Part shown: in pieces, positions 1-7,549 of the stretch
How positions within the stretch are numbered: position 1 is the stretch's first letter
Layout of the letters: every line of letters starts with the position of its first letter
Source: Burkholderiales bacterium
GTDB lineage: Bacteria > Pseudomonadota > Gammaproteobacteria > Burkholderiales > SG8-41
NCBI GenBank assembly: GCA_019749945.1
Contig: JAIEPF010000004.1
Coordinates: 1 to 64,000, forward strand
Direction of reading: 5' to 3'
DNA: 64,000 bases
Position numbers and translations under genes: made by a program
Notes under the pieces: generated by a model
The model's input: the letters and a program-made list of their open reading frames with translations, nothing else
The model's database searches: none
Told to the model about the DNA's origin: nothing

Positions 1-1079
1 AGGGGCAGCAGCGCATCGTCGAAGCGCTGCAGGCGCGCGCTGGCCGCCTCCCAGTCGGCCTGGCTCGCCTGCGCTTCTGCCAGGTGCTGGCGCAGCGCAT
101 CTTCCTTGAGGGCGCGCGCCTGTTCGACCTGCGCCATTTTCGCGGCGACGCCGCGGTCCTGCCGGTTCGCCTGGAACAGCGGCAGGTCGATCGAGACCTG
201 CACCGAGAGCATGTTGGAATACTGCGGCCCGCGCTGTGCATAAGCCACTTCAAGGCCCCAATCCGGCTTGTTCGCAGCCCGGGCAAGGTCGGCCTCATTG
301 CGTGCGACATCAATCTGCCGTTCCAGCGATTGCAGATGCGGATGGTTTTCCGGATGTGTCGTGACATCGTGCGATTGCACCGGGAGCAGGCGGTCCGGCA
401 GCGCGGCCAGCGGTCGCGCGCTTTCCGCGCCCAGCCAGCGCGACAGCATGGCGGTGGCGCGCGCCGCCTGCCGCCGGAATTCAGCGCGGCGGTCGAGCAG
501 CGACTGCAGGCTGACCTGCACTGCGAGCAGATCCGCGGGCTGTGCCTTGCCCGCGCGCAGTCCTGCCTGCAGCGATTCCCGCTGCAGATCGGTTTCTGCG
601 TATTGTTCGTCGACTACTGCCGCCATGCGTTCGGCAAAGTAGCGTTCCAGCCATGGCATCGCGACATCTCGCCGCAGTGCGGCCCGCGCATCACCGAGCA
701 GGGCCTGCTCCCGGTACAGCTCATTCTCCGCGCGCCGGCCCTTGATCTCGCGCTTCTCGTCGCGCACGAACTCCTGCGCCACGCCGATTTTGCGCATGGT
801 CATGAAGTCGCGCGTCAGGCTGTAGCGATCGGGGCCGTCCGCCGGCAGGTTGTCGATGCCGAATTTCAGCTTGGGATCGGGCAGTTCGCGCGCTGCAGCG
901 GTGGTTTGTTCAGCGGCGGTAATGGCCGAGCGCTGTGCCGCGAGCAGTGAGGATTCGCGGTCGGCGATGGCCAGCGCTTCGGTGAGGCTGAGGGGCGCCG
1001 CGGCTTGTGCCGATAACGGCAAGCCGGATGCTACAAGTATGAACAGTACTGCTGCTGATGCAGGGAAACGATTACGCAT
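1..1079 (-). CDS. TolC-family outer-membrane efflux protein (CzcC/CusC-like), cut by the window edge
   Basis: An ATG at 1079 preceded by a strong GGAGG Shine-Dalgarno opens a frame that runs without a stop to the left edge (about 359 codons). The product starts with a signal peptide (hydrophobic stretch ending AQAAAPLSL), then the first outer-membrane-efflux repeat (SLTEALAIADRE...), long Ala/Arg/Glu-rich helices and the second repeat ending in a VSIDLPLF strand. Such proteins form the outer-membrane channel of tripartite RND pumps. The small Cys-containing gene just upstream suggests a metal-efflux (Czc/Cus) operon whose adaptor and pump genes would lie off the left edge. Substrate is inferred, not shown. 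Family call is firm; metal specificity is not. Confidence 0.88.
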   Translation of the reverse strand, partial: MRNRFPASAAVLFILVASGLPLSAQAAAPLSLTEALAIADRESSLLAAQRSAITAAEQTTAAARELPDPKLKFGIDNLPADGPDRYSLTRDFMTMRKIGVAQEFVRDEKREIKGRRAENELYREQALLGDARAALRRDVAMPWLERYFAERMAAVVDEQYAETDLQRESLQAGLRAGKAQPADLLAVQVSLQSLLDRRAEFRRQAARATAMLSRWLGAESARPLAALPDRLLPVQSHDVTTHPENHPHLQSLERQIDVARNEADLARAANKPDWGLEVAYAQRGPQYSNMLSVQVSIDLPLFQANRQDRGVAAKMAQVEQARALKEDALRQHLAEAQASQADWEAASARLQRFDDALLP

Positions 1080-1102
1080 AAATCCTCCGCGTGACAATGT
1101 CC

Positions 1103-1123
1103 GGCGGCCGCAATACGGCCGCC
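1103..1123 (-). other. Intra-operon inverted repeat before the tolC-like gene
   Basis: GGCGGCCG (1103-1110) and CGGCCGCC (1116-1123) form a perfect 8-bp stem with a 5-nt loop, lying between the stop of the small upstream gene and the efflux gene start. No T-tract follows on the minus strand, so it is more likely an mRNA stabilising or processing hairpin than a terminator. Confidence 0.5.
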
Positions 1124-1144
1124 CTCAAGACACTGCGCGGGGGA

Positions 1145-1516
1145 TCAGATCAGGAAACGCTGCAGCCGCACGATCAGCGGCGGAGAGGGCGCGTAAACGG
1201 GATGGTGCTGTCCGGCATCGATTGCGGGAGGCGCAATCATGGGAGGAACGACGGAGTAATACAGCAGCACAGGCACGGCAACCACTGTCCATGCGAGATC
1301 AGGCTGCCCGGGGGCTTCGCTGCCTGATTTGCAATGCTCCAGGCACAGCGCAGAAACAGTGGCGCTGTCCTCGCAATCCGGCATCGCGGCGGCGGCCTGA
1401 GCCATGTCCTGCAGGCTGGTCGGGCAGGCATAGGCCGCGACGGACTGCTGCGCCAGCAGCATGAAGCCGAGGGTGCAGGCGGTGAGCCATCGCCGGAGGT
1501 TGAGGGAGAAACGCAT
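1145..1516 (-). CDS. Small exported Cys-containing protein of a metal-efflux operon
   Basis: The 123-residue product has a basic N-terminus and hydrophobic signal or anchor (RRWLTACTLGFMLLAQQ), then a segment with spaced cysteines (YACPTS, MPDCED, ALCLEHCKSG), a second hydrophobic stretch around VVAVPVLLYYSVVPP and a Pro-rich tail. Small proteins of this pattern commonly precede czcC-type genes in Burkholderiales and may bind metal in the periplasm; that role is unproven. I chose the Met at 1516 because the signal peptide begins there. An in-frame Met at 1561 would add 15 residues; neither start has a clear ribosome site. It lies 65 bp upstream of the efflux gene on the same strand. Confidence 0.6.
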   Translation of the reverse strand: MRFSLNLRRWLTACTLGFMLLAQQSVAAYACPTSLQDMAQAAAAMPDCEDSATVSALCLEHCKSGSEAPGQPDLAWTVVAVPVLLYYSVVPPMIAPPAIDAGQHHPVYAPSPPLIVRLQRFLI

Positions 1517-1666
1517 GTGGTAATGGTACCGTGGTCGACTTACGGACACAAGTGGCGGCATCCCAATGTGGCACGCGTTTACATTAAGGGCCTATCGCTG
1601 GGAGACTACGGGATACAGTATTTCGCGGGGGCTCGCCAATGCCCAAGAACCTGGGGCGATTTAGAT

Positions 1667-2083
1667 TTACGGCGTGGCACACGTATTGGCTAGATTGATC
1701 TGAAAGTCGCACGGCAGCGGCGGCGATTTCTCCCATAAATGTTCATCGAACTTGGGGCTGCAGCCTGCGTCCTCGAGGAGCGCTGTTTGGCCGTCCTTCG
1801 AGCACATCAAGACGGAACTAAAGTTATCGATGCGACGCGCACGGAGGACATAGTCCTGAAAGGGGGCTAACAGGTCGGGATCGTGGGAAGTAGCGTAGTT
1901 TAGTAATTCTGTCTCCGAAAAGTCGGGTGTCGCGTTCCCGAAGCGGACAGAAGCCTCCAACGCAGCCGCCACTTTGGTTAAAGCGGATGCTTTGATGAGC
2001 ATCTCTTGTTGCGGGCTTTGGCCGAGTGCGCAGCCCCAAACCAGTGCCGCTAGAAGGAGTGATGCAAAGCGTATTTTTTTCAT
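1667..2083 (-). CDS. Small exported or lipoprotein-like protein, unknown function
   Basis: The 138-residue product begins MKKIRFASLLLAALVWGCALG, a clear export signal. Cys18 could be lipidated, but the Trp at -2 is an atypical lipobox, and cleavage after ALG is also possible. The mature part carries three Cys (VLMCSKD, DAGCSPK, PLPCDF) and one near the C-terminus (NTCATP), suggesting disulfides in the periplasm. Its ATG overlaps the stop of the upstream phospholipase-like gene (ATGA), so the two are translationally coupled. I do not recognise the family. It sits in the less GC-rich stretch next to the tRNA scar. Longer readings starting further upstream are less likely because the signal peptide begins at this Met. 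Confidence 0.65.
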   Translation of the reverse strand: MKKIRFASLLLAALVWGCALGQSPQQEMLIKASALTKVAAALEASVRFGNATPDFSETELLNYATSHDPDLLAPFQDYVLRARRIDNFSSVLMCSKDGQTALLEDAGCSPKFDEHLWEKSPPLPCDFQINLANTCATP

Positions 2084-3012
2084 ACCCAGAACACCAGTTC
2101 GTTCTTGCTGTTTCGTCCAGTATCTAGATTCCAATCGCCAAAGAATAAAACGGCATTGGCATCGTTTCCGTATACCGCTTTTTCAATCGAGCTCCAGGCT
2201 TTTCCGACACTATCCTTTGCGTGATCAAAGATGGCATCGTAGTGCAGTGATCCTGTTGGCGTCTTTAACTTGTCAATGTATTCTTTGCGATCAACTTCGT
2301 CGAACGTTGGGTAAGTGAGGCCTTGGTTGGCCGCAACATGTCGTGCAAATGGAAGCAGTCGATGACCTTCGCCAGCGATCTTGTTGACGACCAAGTCGAA
2401 ACCCTTATGCCACTTGTCTACCTGCGGGGGATTGGTTTTTACTTCAGCAGGATGCGCTGAGCGCAGCATTTCCTCCCATAGTGCTTTGATGGTGTTGTCA
2501 ACGTTGTCTGGCTGATTGGCTTCGGTGCAGCGAAGAATGCCTGAGGTGAGATGCTTTGAGACGCCGACGCCTCCGAGATTCATACGCGTGCCCCATATGT
2601 AAGCGTCCTGATGCATCTCGCAAACGCGGTGCCCCTTCTTGTTCTGCGCGTAAGGTCCAACTTTTAGTTCCACTACGGGATGAATCGTGACATCCGTAGC
2701 CACGTGCGCAGAATAGCCGAGTAGCCAAGCGAATGCGCGCTCCCGTTTATCTCCTTGCAAGGTCCTGACTTCTGATATGCCGGCCTGAAGCACTTCTCCC
2801 GTGCGATCGTAGTGCATCAGGTCGGCCCATCTCGCAGCGGCACTGTCGCCGACCGCGAGATACGGATAATCAGGGCTCACCGCGCCCAGTTCGCAGTACT
2901 TGAAGTATTTCAGAAGCGCGGACGCTGCAGGTTTGGAGAAAGACAATTTTTCGAGGTGCGCGGATTCCTTTGCCACGTTCACCATCGTTAGGTGTGCATA
3001 TGCGCCTGGCAT
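2080..3012 (-). CDS. Zinc-dependent phospholipase C-like protein
   Basis: The 310-residue product has the pattern of the zinc-dependent phospholipase C family (PF00882 type): an N-terminal GAYAHLTMV, then ELGAVSPDYPYL, DLMHYDRTGE, a buried-helix motif LLGYSAHVATDVTIHPVVE and HRVCEMHQDAYIW. The repeated His and Asp residues are the expected zinc ligands. There is no obvious signal peptide, so it may act inside the cell or use another route out. The last four bases overlap the start of the next gene, a small exported protein. The pair is set in less GC-rich DNA beside a tRNA-Arg scar and could be cargo of an integrated element. Substrate is unknown. Confidence 0.72.
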   Translation of the reverse strand: MPGAYAHLTMVNVAKESAHLEKLSFSKPAASALLKYFKYCELGAVSPDYPYLAVGDSAAARWADLMHYDRTGEVLQAGISEVRTLQGDKRERAFAWLLGYSAHVATDVTIHPVVELKVGPYAQNKKGHRVCEMHQDAYIWGTRMNLGGVGVSKHLTSGILRCTEANQPDNVDNTIKALWEEMLRSAHPAEVKTNPPQVDKWHKGFDLVVNKIAGEGHRLLPFARHVAANQGLTYPTFDEVDRKEYIDKLKTPTGSLHYDAIFDHAKDSVGKAWSSIEKAVYGNDANAVLFFGDWNLDTGRNSKNELVFWV

Positions 3013-3597
3013 CTGTCAGATCTCCTACGAGAGCAATGTTCTATTCGCAGTTGCGAGTTTAGAGATGGATGAATTGCTTATAAAGGCTACGCCGGCTTGA
3101 CGTTTACATCAACTGCTTTGTCAGTGTGTGTGTCCGGATGCGACCGCGGACTCTTGAAAAATACTCCACAAAGCACCCGAAAGGTAGGCTGTGGGATTTT
3201 TCCACTTATTGATTTGATCTACTTACCCGCAGAGTGCAAGCTTTGTCATTGGGTAGATGACTATCGGTGGATACCTAAATGATTTTTTACTGCCCCGCAC
3301 GTCGCCTACATTGACAAACACGGATAACTATCTAAACTTTATAGTGGCCGCTGCGAGGATGAACAAAGACGCGCTAAATAAATGGGGTGTACTGTGGTTT
3401 TGTTGACGTGTGAGGTTGCAAGTTGTTGCAGTAAATGCAGAAAAACTAAACCTTAAGTTAAGGTTGTGTCACACAAAAAACCTGCAACGCTTTTGCAACG
3501 GTGCTGTTATGCGCTATACAGCGTAGTAGAGCAAAATGGGCAACGGTCGGCGTTAAATTACATTAATAAAAACAACAGCCTGAAACTGATACAATGA
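3013..3597. other. Gene-free, AT-richer stretch at the edge of a probable integrated element
   Basis: No convincing gene is present; two short open frames (2900-3100 and 3097-3282, plus strand) lack ribosome sites and family resemblance. The stretch is clearly AT-richer than the DNA to its right. Near its right end it holds a cluster of nested inverted repeats (3414-3499) and it stops exactly where the tRNA-Arg fragment begins. Confidence 0.6.
3414..3499. repeat. Nested inverted-repeat cluster near the tRNA scar
   Basis: Outer arms GGTTGCAAGTTGTTGCAG (3414-3431) and CTGCAACGCTTTTGCAAC (3482-3499) are imperfect inverted copies, each containing two TTGCA-type boxes. Between them lie a perfect palindrome AACCTTAAGTTAAGGTT (3449-3465) and TTGTGTCACACAA (3464-3476). 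Such paired boxes beside an attachment site resemble recombinase arm sites, but could equally be an operator or replication site. Confidence 0.6.
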
Positions 3598-3642
3598 CTA
3601 CGAACCAAGGGGTAGGGGGTTCGAATCCCTCCGGCCGCGCCA
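3598..3642 (+). tRNA. 3' half of a tRNA-Arg(ACG): attachment-site remnant, not a functional tRNA
   Basis: The sequence starts in an anticodon loop CTACGAA (anticodon ACG), continues with the 3' anticodon strand CCAAG, a variable region, the T arm GGGGGTTCGAATCCCTC and an acceptor 3' strand ending in CCA at 3642. The 5' half is missing: the bases before 3598 do not pair with CCAAG and no D arm or acceptor 5' strand is found. Truncation exactly at the anticodon loop is what tyrosine-recombinase integration into a tRNA gene leaves behind. Confidence 0.82.
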
Positions 3643-3652
3643 GTTGCACCAG

Positions 3653-3682
3653 GGCCCGCGATCCACATCGCGGGCCTTTTTT
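3653..3682 (+). terminator. Rho-independent terminator of the displaced tRNA-Arg
   Basis: GGCCCGCGAT (3653-3662) pairs perfectly with ATCGCGGGCC (3667-3676) over a 4-nt loop and is followed by six T. It lies 10 bp past the CCA end of the tRNA fragment, so it is probably the native terminator of the original tRNA gene. Confidence 0.88.
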
Positions 3683-3702
3683 ATATCGACGGGGAGAATC
3701 GA

Positions 3703-4575
3703 ATGAGCCACCTGCGCCACACCGAACAACGCAAACGTTTTCGCGCCATCCTCAATGGCAGCGAGTGCCTGTCGCCGGCCAGCGTTTACGACGCCTTGTC
3801 CGCACGCGTGGCGGAGAGCGTCGGTTACAAGCTCGGCATCCTCGCCGGTTCGGTGTCGTCGAATACCACGCTGGCCGCGCCCGACCTGATCCTGCTTACC
3901 CTCACCGATTTTGCCGACCAGGTGCGGCGCATGATGCGGGTCAGTGATCTCAGCCTGCTGGTCGATGCCGACCACGGTTACGGCAATGCGCTGAACGTGA
4001 TGCGCACGGTACAGGAACTGGAATACGCGGGCGTGTCGGCGCTGAGCATTGAAGACACCTCGCTGCCGATCCGTTACCAGCAGCCCGAGGGCAAGGATGA
4101 GCTGATTTCCGTCGGCGAGATGGTCGGCAAACTGAAGGCGGCCGTGGCCGCGCGCCGCGATCCGGCGACGGTGATTGCCGGCCGCACTGCGGCGCTGAAA
4201 GTCGAAGGTACCGAAAAAACCGTGGAGCGGGTCAGGGCCTATGCCGCGTGCGGAGTGGATTGCATCTTCATCATCGGCGTCGAAACCGCGGAGCAGGTCA
4301 AGGCGGTGCGCGAAGCTTCAAAACTGCCGGTGATCGTCGGCCCGGGGAAAACGACGGCGACGCGCGAGGAATTCGCCGGGGCGGGGGCCCGGGTGTTGCT
4401 GCAGGGGCATCAGCCGGTCGCTGCGGCGGTGAAAGCGCTGCGCGAGGTGTATGCCCATTTCCACGGCGGCGGTAGCGCGGCGGAACTCAAGGACAGGATC
4501 GCGTCGGCGAAGGAAATGGACGCGCTGGTGTTCGGCGAAGACTACAAAAAATACATCCGCGATTTTCTGAACTGA
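3703..4575 (+). CDS. Oxaloacetate decarboxylase-like protein (isocitrate lyase/PEP mutase superfamily)
   Basis: The 290-residue product is full length for the soluble oxaloacetate decarboxylases typified by Pseudomonas PA4872. Visible signatures are the N-terminal YDALSARVAES, GILAGSVSS, the metal-binding VDADHGYGNALNVMR, the AGVSALSIEDT segment and VIAGRTAAL. The family is a TIM barrel binding Mg2+ and an alpha-keto acid; this subgroup decarboxylates oxaloacetate to pyruvate, though the true substrate may differ. A GGGGAG ribosome site precedes the ATG. The gene starts 20 bp after the tRNA terminator and converges with the flavin oxidoreductase 16 bp downstream. Confidence 0.85.
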   Translation: MSHLRHTEQRKRFRAILNGSECLSPASVYDALSARVAESVGYKLGILAGSVSSNTTLAAPDLILLTLTDFADQVRRMMRVSDLSLLVDADHGYGNALNVMRTVQELEYAGVSALSIEDTSLPIRYQQPEGKDELISVGEMVGKLKAAVAARRDPATVIAGRTAALKVEGTEKTVERVRAYAACGVDCIFIIGVETAEQVKAVREASKLPVIVGPGKTTATREEFAGAGARVLLQGHQPVAAAVKALREVYAHFHGGGSAAELKDRIASAKEMDALVFGEDYKKYIRDFLN

Positions 4576-4591
4576 GTTTGCCTGATGCCGG

Positions 4592-5710
4592 TCAGGCGGC
4601 GGCCTGCCGCCGGGACCGGCCGATCGCCGCATTGACCTGCGGCATCACTTTTTCCGCCATCAGCTCCATCGAACGTTTCGCCAGGGCGGGATCCACCCAG
4701 TCCATGCCGGCATAGACGATTTCACCGAAGTTACCGGCTTCCTCGCGCAAGGCGAGGATTTTTTCCGCGACCTGGTCCGGGTTGCCGCAGATCACCAGCT
4801 TATCCACCATGTAATCGACGGTCAGCTCGCGGTCGTCCTGCCCGGGATGGGTCTTGAAAATGGCCTGGCGTTTCGAGATCAGCATTTTTCTGAGCAGCAG
4901 ATCCCAGTAATAACGATAGGGGCTGGCGCTGTCCTGCAGCGCGTAGCGGCGTGCCGTTTTTTCGTCGTCGGCGACAAAAATCGTTCGTGCGATGCGCCAG
5001 TCCGCCGCATCGGCCGTTTTGCCGGCACGCTGCTTGCCTTCGGCGTAATTGCTCCAGTGTGAAGGCAGATACTGCGACAGCAGGAAATTCGCCGACAGCG
5101 GATGGAAGTCGCGCTCGCCCATGGCGATGACGCCTTTCGAGCCCGGTGCGACCACGGTGCCGACGATTTCCGGGCGCGGCAGCTGATACGGCTTGTACAT
5201 CCGGCCGCGGCCGATGGCGGCGTTCTGCGTGGTGGTGGTGCTGACCTTGAAGCGGTTGCCGGGGAGGTCGATGTCATAAGGTACATCGCGTTCCCAGATG
5301 GCGAGGATGACATCCATGGCTTCGGCGAACAGCTTGTTGCGGTCTTCCGCGAGCAGGCCCAGCGCCTCGGCATCCGAAGGCAGCGCGCCGGGGCTGACGC
5401 CAAAGATGAAACGGCCCTGCGCCAGGTGATCGAACATCGCCGCGTGTGCTGCGATCAGCGTGGGGTGCGAGTGCGACAGGTTGGAGGTGCCGGTGGCGAG
5501 TTTGATGGTTTTGGTGTGGTGGATCAGCGTCGCCAGGAAAATGAAACTGTTGGTGACGTTTTCCGAGGGTTCGGTCAGGTGTTCGCCGACAAAGGCGTCG
5601 TAAAAACCGAGGCGGTCGGCGAGGATGATGGCTTCGCGGTCTTCCTGCAGCGTGACGGCGGGCGGGCGTTCGGCCGGATGCAGCGGCATCGTGAAATAGC
5701 CCAGACGCAT
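4592..5710 (-). CDS. LLM-class (luciferase-like) flavin-dependent oxidoreductase
   Basis: From ATG 5710, with AGAGGAAA upstream, the product is 372 residues. It shows the bacterial-luciferase fold pattern: MRLGYFTMPLHP at strand 1, LADRLGFYDAFVGEHLTE (His near the flavin site), LATGTSNLSHSHP, the glycine turn GRFIFGVSPGALPSD, and a C-terminal DKLVICGNPDQVAEKIL. Members use reduced FMN or F420, usually as monooxygenases; length and motifs resemble the limonene-monooxygenase-like group. Substrate unknown. The open frame extends upstream to 6355 but that part is antisense to the thioesterase gene and is not coding. It is divergent from that thioesterase gene, 99 bp apart. Confidence 0.87.
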   Translation of the reverse strand: MRLGYFTMPLHPAERPPAVTLQEDREAIILADRLGFYDAFVGEHLTEPSENVTNSFIFLATLIHHTKTIKLATGTSNLSHSHPTLIAAHAAMFDHLAQGRFIFGVSPGALPSDAEALGLLAEDRNKLFAEAMDVILAIWERDVPYDIDLPGNRFKVSTTTTQNAAIGRGRMYKPYQLPRPEIVGTVVAPGSKGVIAMGERDFHPLSANFLLSQYLPSHWSNYAEGKQRAGKTADAADWRIARTIFVADDEKTARRYALQDSASPYRYYWDLLLRKMLISKRQAIFKTHPGQDDRELTVDYMVDKLVICGNPDQVAEKILALREEAGNFGEIVYAGMDWVDPALAKRSMELMAEKVMPQVNAAIGRSRRQAAA

Positions 5711-5809
5711 GCGGTATTTTTCCTCTCCAGTGGTGCCAGGCGTCAGGGACCGTGGCAATTTGGATTCAATGTAACATCGGGTTATCGCCATTCGCAATGA
5801 AAGCAGCGC

Positions 5810-6226
5810 ATGAATCTCGATGCCGTGAAACCGGGCCTGCACGGCTCCACTGAAATCATGGTCGGCACGCGCGACACCGCGCCGCATGTCGGCAGCGGCA
5901 AGATCAAGGTGCTGGCGACGCCGGTGCTGGTGATGCTGCTGGAGGAAGCGGCGCTGAATGCCGTGGAGGGTTTGCTGCCGGCGGGTCACCAGACCGTGGG
6001 TACGCGGCTTGAGGTCAGCCATACCGCAGCGACGCCGGTGGGCATGCGCGTGGTGGCGCATGCCGAGGTGATCAGGGTCGAGGGCCGCAAGCTGACGTTC
6101 CGGGTGTGGGCCGAGGATGCGGTGGAGCGCATCGGCGAGGGCCGCCACGAACGCATCATTGTCAACGTCGAGCGTTTCGACGTCCGCACCCGGGCCAAGG
6201 TCGCGGCAGTTAAAAATAGTTATTAA
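5810..6226 (+). CDS. Hotdog-fold thioesterase (fluoroacetyl-CoA thioesterase FlK-like)
   Basis: The 138-residue protein fits the FlK-type thioesterase family: an N-terminal PHVGSGKIKVLATP strand, the catalytic-helix motif MLLEEAALNAVEGLLP with its Glu, then HQTVGTRLEVSHTAATPVG with a conserved His, and strands ending RHERIIVNVERF. These enzymes hydrolyse acyl-CoA thioesters; FlK itself acts on fluoroacetyl-CoA, but most homologues have unknown substrates. It is divergent from the flavin oxidoreductase gene. The last codons (VKNSY, stop) fall inside an AT-rich islet quite unlike the rest of the gene, so the natural C-terminus may have been altered. Confidence 0.8.
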   Translation: MNLDAVKPGLHGSTEIMVGTRDTAPHVGSGKIKVLATPVLVMLLEEAALNAVEGLLPAGHQTVGTRLEVSHTAATPVGMRVVAHAEVIRVEGRKLTFRVWAEDAVERIGEGRHERIIVNVERFDVRTRAKVAAVKNSY

Positions 6227-6250
6227 AAACAATAACTTGCTGATTATTTT
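6210..6250. repeat. AT-rich islet 1 with a 7-bp hairpin
   Basis: AGTTATT (6218-6224) and AATAACT (6231-6237) are perfect inverted repeats around AAAAAC, between two convergent genes. TTAAAAACAATA (6223-6234) recurs exactly at 46592-46603. It belongs to the islet family described under findings and may also act as a weak bidirectional terminator. Confidence 0.55.
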
Positions 6251-6528
6251 CCGGGGGCTGCGCGCTGGTCGGTGATCGCGGTTTCGATGACGGTGTATTC
6301 GCCTTCGACGTAGGTATTCTGCTCCGCGCGCAGCAATTTGCGTTTGCGCCACCACAGGCGGATCAGGAACAGGCCGGCGAGGATGGCGCCGGCGATCAGC
6401 GCGATGCCGATAAAAAAGAATGCCGCGACCAGAACCACCAGGCCCAGCGCAAAAAAGACGATGCGTTCGAGCAGCCCGGCTTGAGGTCTGGTTTTGATGC
6501 GGATATGGGGATCTTGCGGCTGGTCCAT
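6244..6528 (-). CDS. Small two-helix membrane protein, unknown function
   Basis: The 94-residue product has a hydrophilic start (MDQPQDPHIRIKTRPQ), then about 40 hydrophobic residues that read as two adjacent membrane helices (FFALGLVVLVAAFFFIGIAL and AGAILAGLFLIRLWW), a basic WWRKRK stop-transfer signal and an acidic cytoplasmic tail (VEGEYTVIET). I do not recognise a named family, though small proteins of this shape are frequent in betaproteobacteria. An AAGGAG box lies about 13 bp before the ATG. It follows the NYN-domain gene on the same strand at 50 bp and may share its transcript. Confidence 0.7.
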   Translation of the reverse strand: MDQPQDPHIRIKTRPQAGLLERIVFFALGLVVLVAAFFFIGIALIAGAILAGLFLIRLWWRKRKLLRAEQNTYVEGEYTVIETAITDQRAAPGK

Positions 6529-6578
6529 GATAAGGCGGGTCTCCTTGAAATCATCAGACCACGGCAGGTGGCGGACGT

Positions 6579-7406
6579 TCAGTAGTCGGGGTTGAAGCTT
6601 TTGATGATGACGCTGCCGGATTTTTCGTCGGGTTCGAGCACGAGCAGCTTGCGCGCCTGGGCTTCTTCCAGCAATTTGCCGAAGGTGCGGAAACCGTAAT
6701 AACTTTCATTGAAGCCGGGCTGGCGGCGTTTCAGTGTCTGCTTGACCATCGACGGCCAGATCTTGTCCTCGGCGCCGCGTTCGGCGAACAGCGCTTCGAT
6801 GGTTTCCATGACCAGGTCGAGCGCCTCGGCCTTTTTGCTGCTGCCGTCCTTGTCGGCAGACTCCTTGTCGCCGGTTTTGGCGGCGGGGGCCGCGGCCGGT
6901 TTTTTCCGGCTTTGCTGCTTTTTCGCTTTTTCGCGTGCGAGGTCATCATAAAAAATGAATTCGTCGCAATTCGCCACCAGCAGGTCGGAGGTCGACTGCT
7001 TGACGCCGACGCCGATGACCACCTTGTTGTTTTCGCGCAGTTTGGACACCAGCGGCGAGAAATCGGAATCGCCGCTGATGATGACAAAGGTGTCGACATG
7101 TGATTTGGTGTAGCAGAGGTCGAGCGCGTCGACGACCATGCGGATGTCGGCGGAATTTTTGCCCGACATACGCACATGCGGGATTTCGATCAGCTCAAAA
7201 GCGGCCTCGTGCATCGGCCGCTTGAAATCGCGGTAACGTTCCCAGTCGCAATAGGCTTTTTTGACGACGATGTCGCCTTTCAGCAGCAGGCGTTCAAGGA
7301 CCTTCTTGATGTCGAACTCGGCGGAGCTCGCTTCGCGTACGCCCAGCGCGACGTTTTCGAAGTCGCAGAACAGCGCCATGTTTTTGGTGTCGGATGCGGT
7401 GCTCAC
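6579..7406 (-). CDS. NYN-domain (PIN-like) putative RNase with C-terminal LOTUS/OST-HTH domain
   Basis: From GTG 7406 (GGGA ribosome site upstream) the product is 275 residues. Residues 10-150 form a NYN domain of the LabA/DUF88 type: MALFCDFENVALG, the acidic motif KNSADIRMVVDAL and VIISGDSDFSPLVSKL, which carry the PIN-like metal-binding aspartates. A Lys/Ala-rich linker (AREKAKKQQSRKKPAAAP) leads to an OST-HTH/LOTUS domain (ALFAERGAEDKIWPSMVKQ ... YYGFRTFGKLLEEAQ). The combination suggests an RNA-guided or RNA-binding nuclease in the cytoplasm. Target unknown. An in-frame upstream ATG at 7532 would add 42 poorly conserved-looking residues and is less likely. It is divergent from the cyclase-FHA gene. 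Confidence 0.84.
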   Translation of the reverse strand: MSTASDTKNMALFCDFENVALGVREASSAEFDIKKVLERLLLKGDIVVKKAYCDWERYRDFKRPMHEAAFELIEIPHVRMSGKNSADIRMVVDALDLCYTKSHVDTFVIISGDSDFSPLVSKLRENNKVVIGVGVKQSTSDLLVANCDEFIFYDDLAREKAKKQQSRKKPAAAPAAKTGDKESADKDGSSKKAEALDLVMETIEALFAERGAEDKIWPSMVKQTLKRRQPGFNESYYGFRTFGKLLEEAQARKLLVLEPDEKSGSVIIKSFNPDY

Positions 7407-7549
7407 GGAGATTCCCTGATGATCATGACCGATGATTGTGGGCTTTTGCCGGTGGTTTGTCGATGCGGCACGGGTTTCGCTTCCACTCCTTGCATTGTTC
7501 CGTAAAATAACCATCGCAAGAACGGATATCAAGGGAGCCGTGGATTGCC

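Noticed and set aside
84..950. Long plus-strand open frame at the left edge
   Set aside because: It is antisense to the TolC-family gene, which has a signal peptide, family motifs and a strong ribosome site on the minus strand; the plus-strand translation is Arg/Ala-rich with no family resemblance.
2900..3282. Two short plus-strand frames left of the tRNA scar
   Set aside because: No ribosome sites, no recognisable features; the first overlaps the phospholipase-like gene on the other strand.
3594..3947. Open frame through the tRNA fragment (NQGVGGSNPSGRA)
   Set aside because: This peptide is the familiar translation of a tRNA 3' half; the frame then runs out of phase through the decarboxylase gene.
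5711..6355. Upstream extension of the flavin oxidoreductase frame
   Set aside because: It is antisense to the thioesterase gene, has low-complexity His/Arg content, and the true start at 5710 has a ribosome site and the conserved N-terminus.
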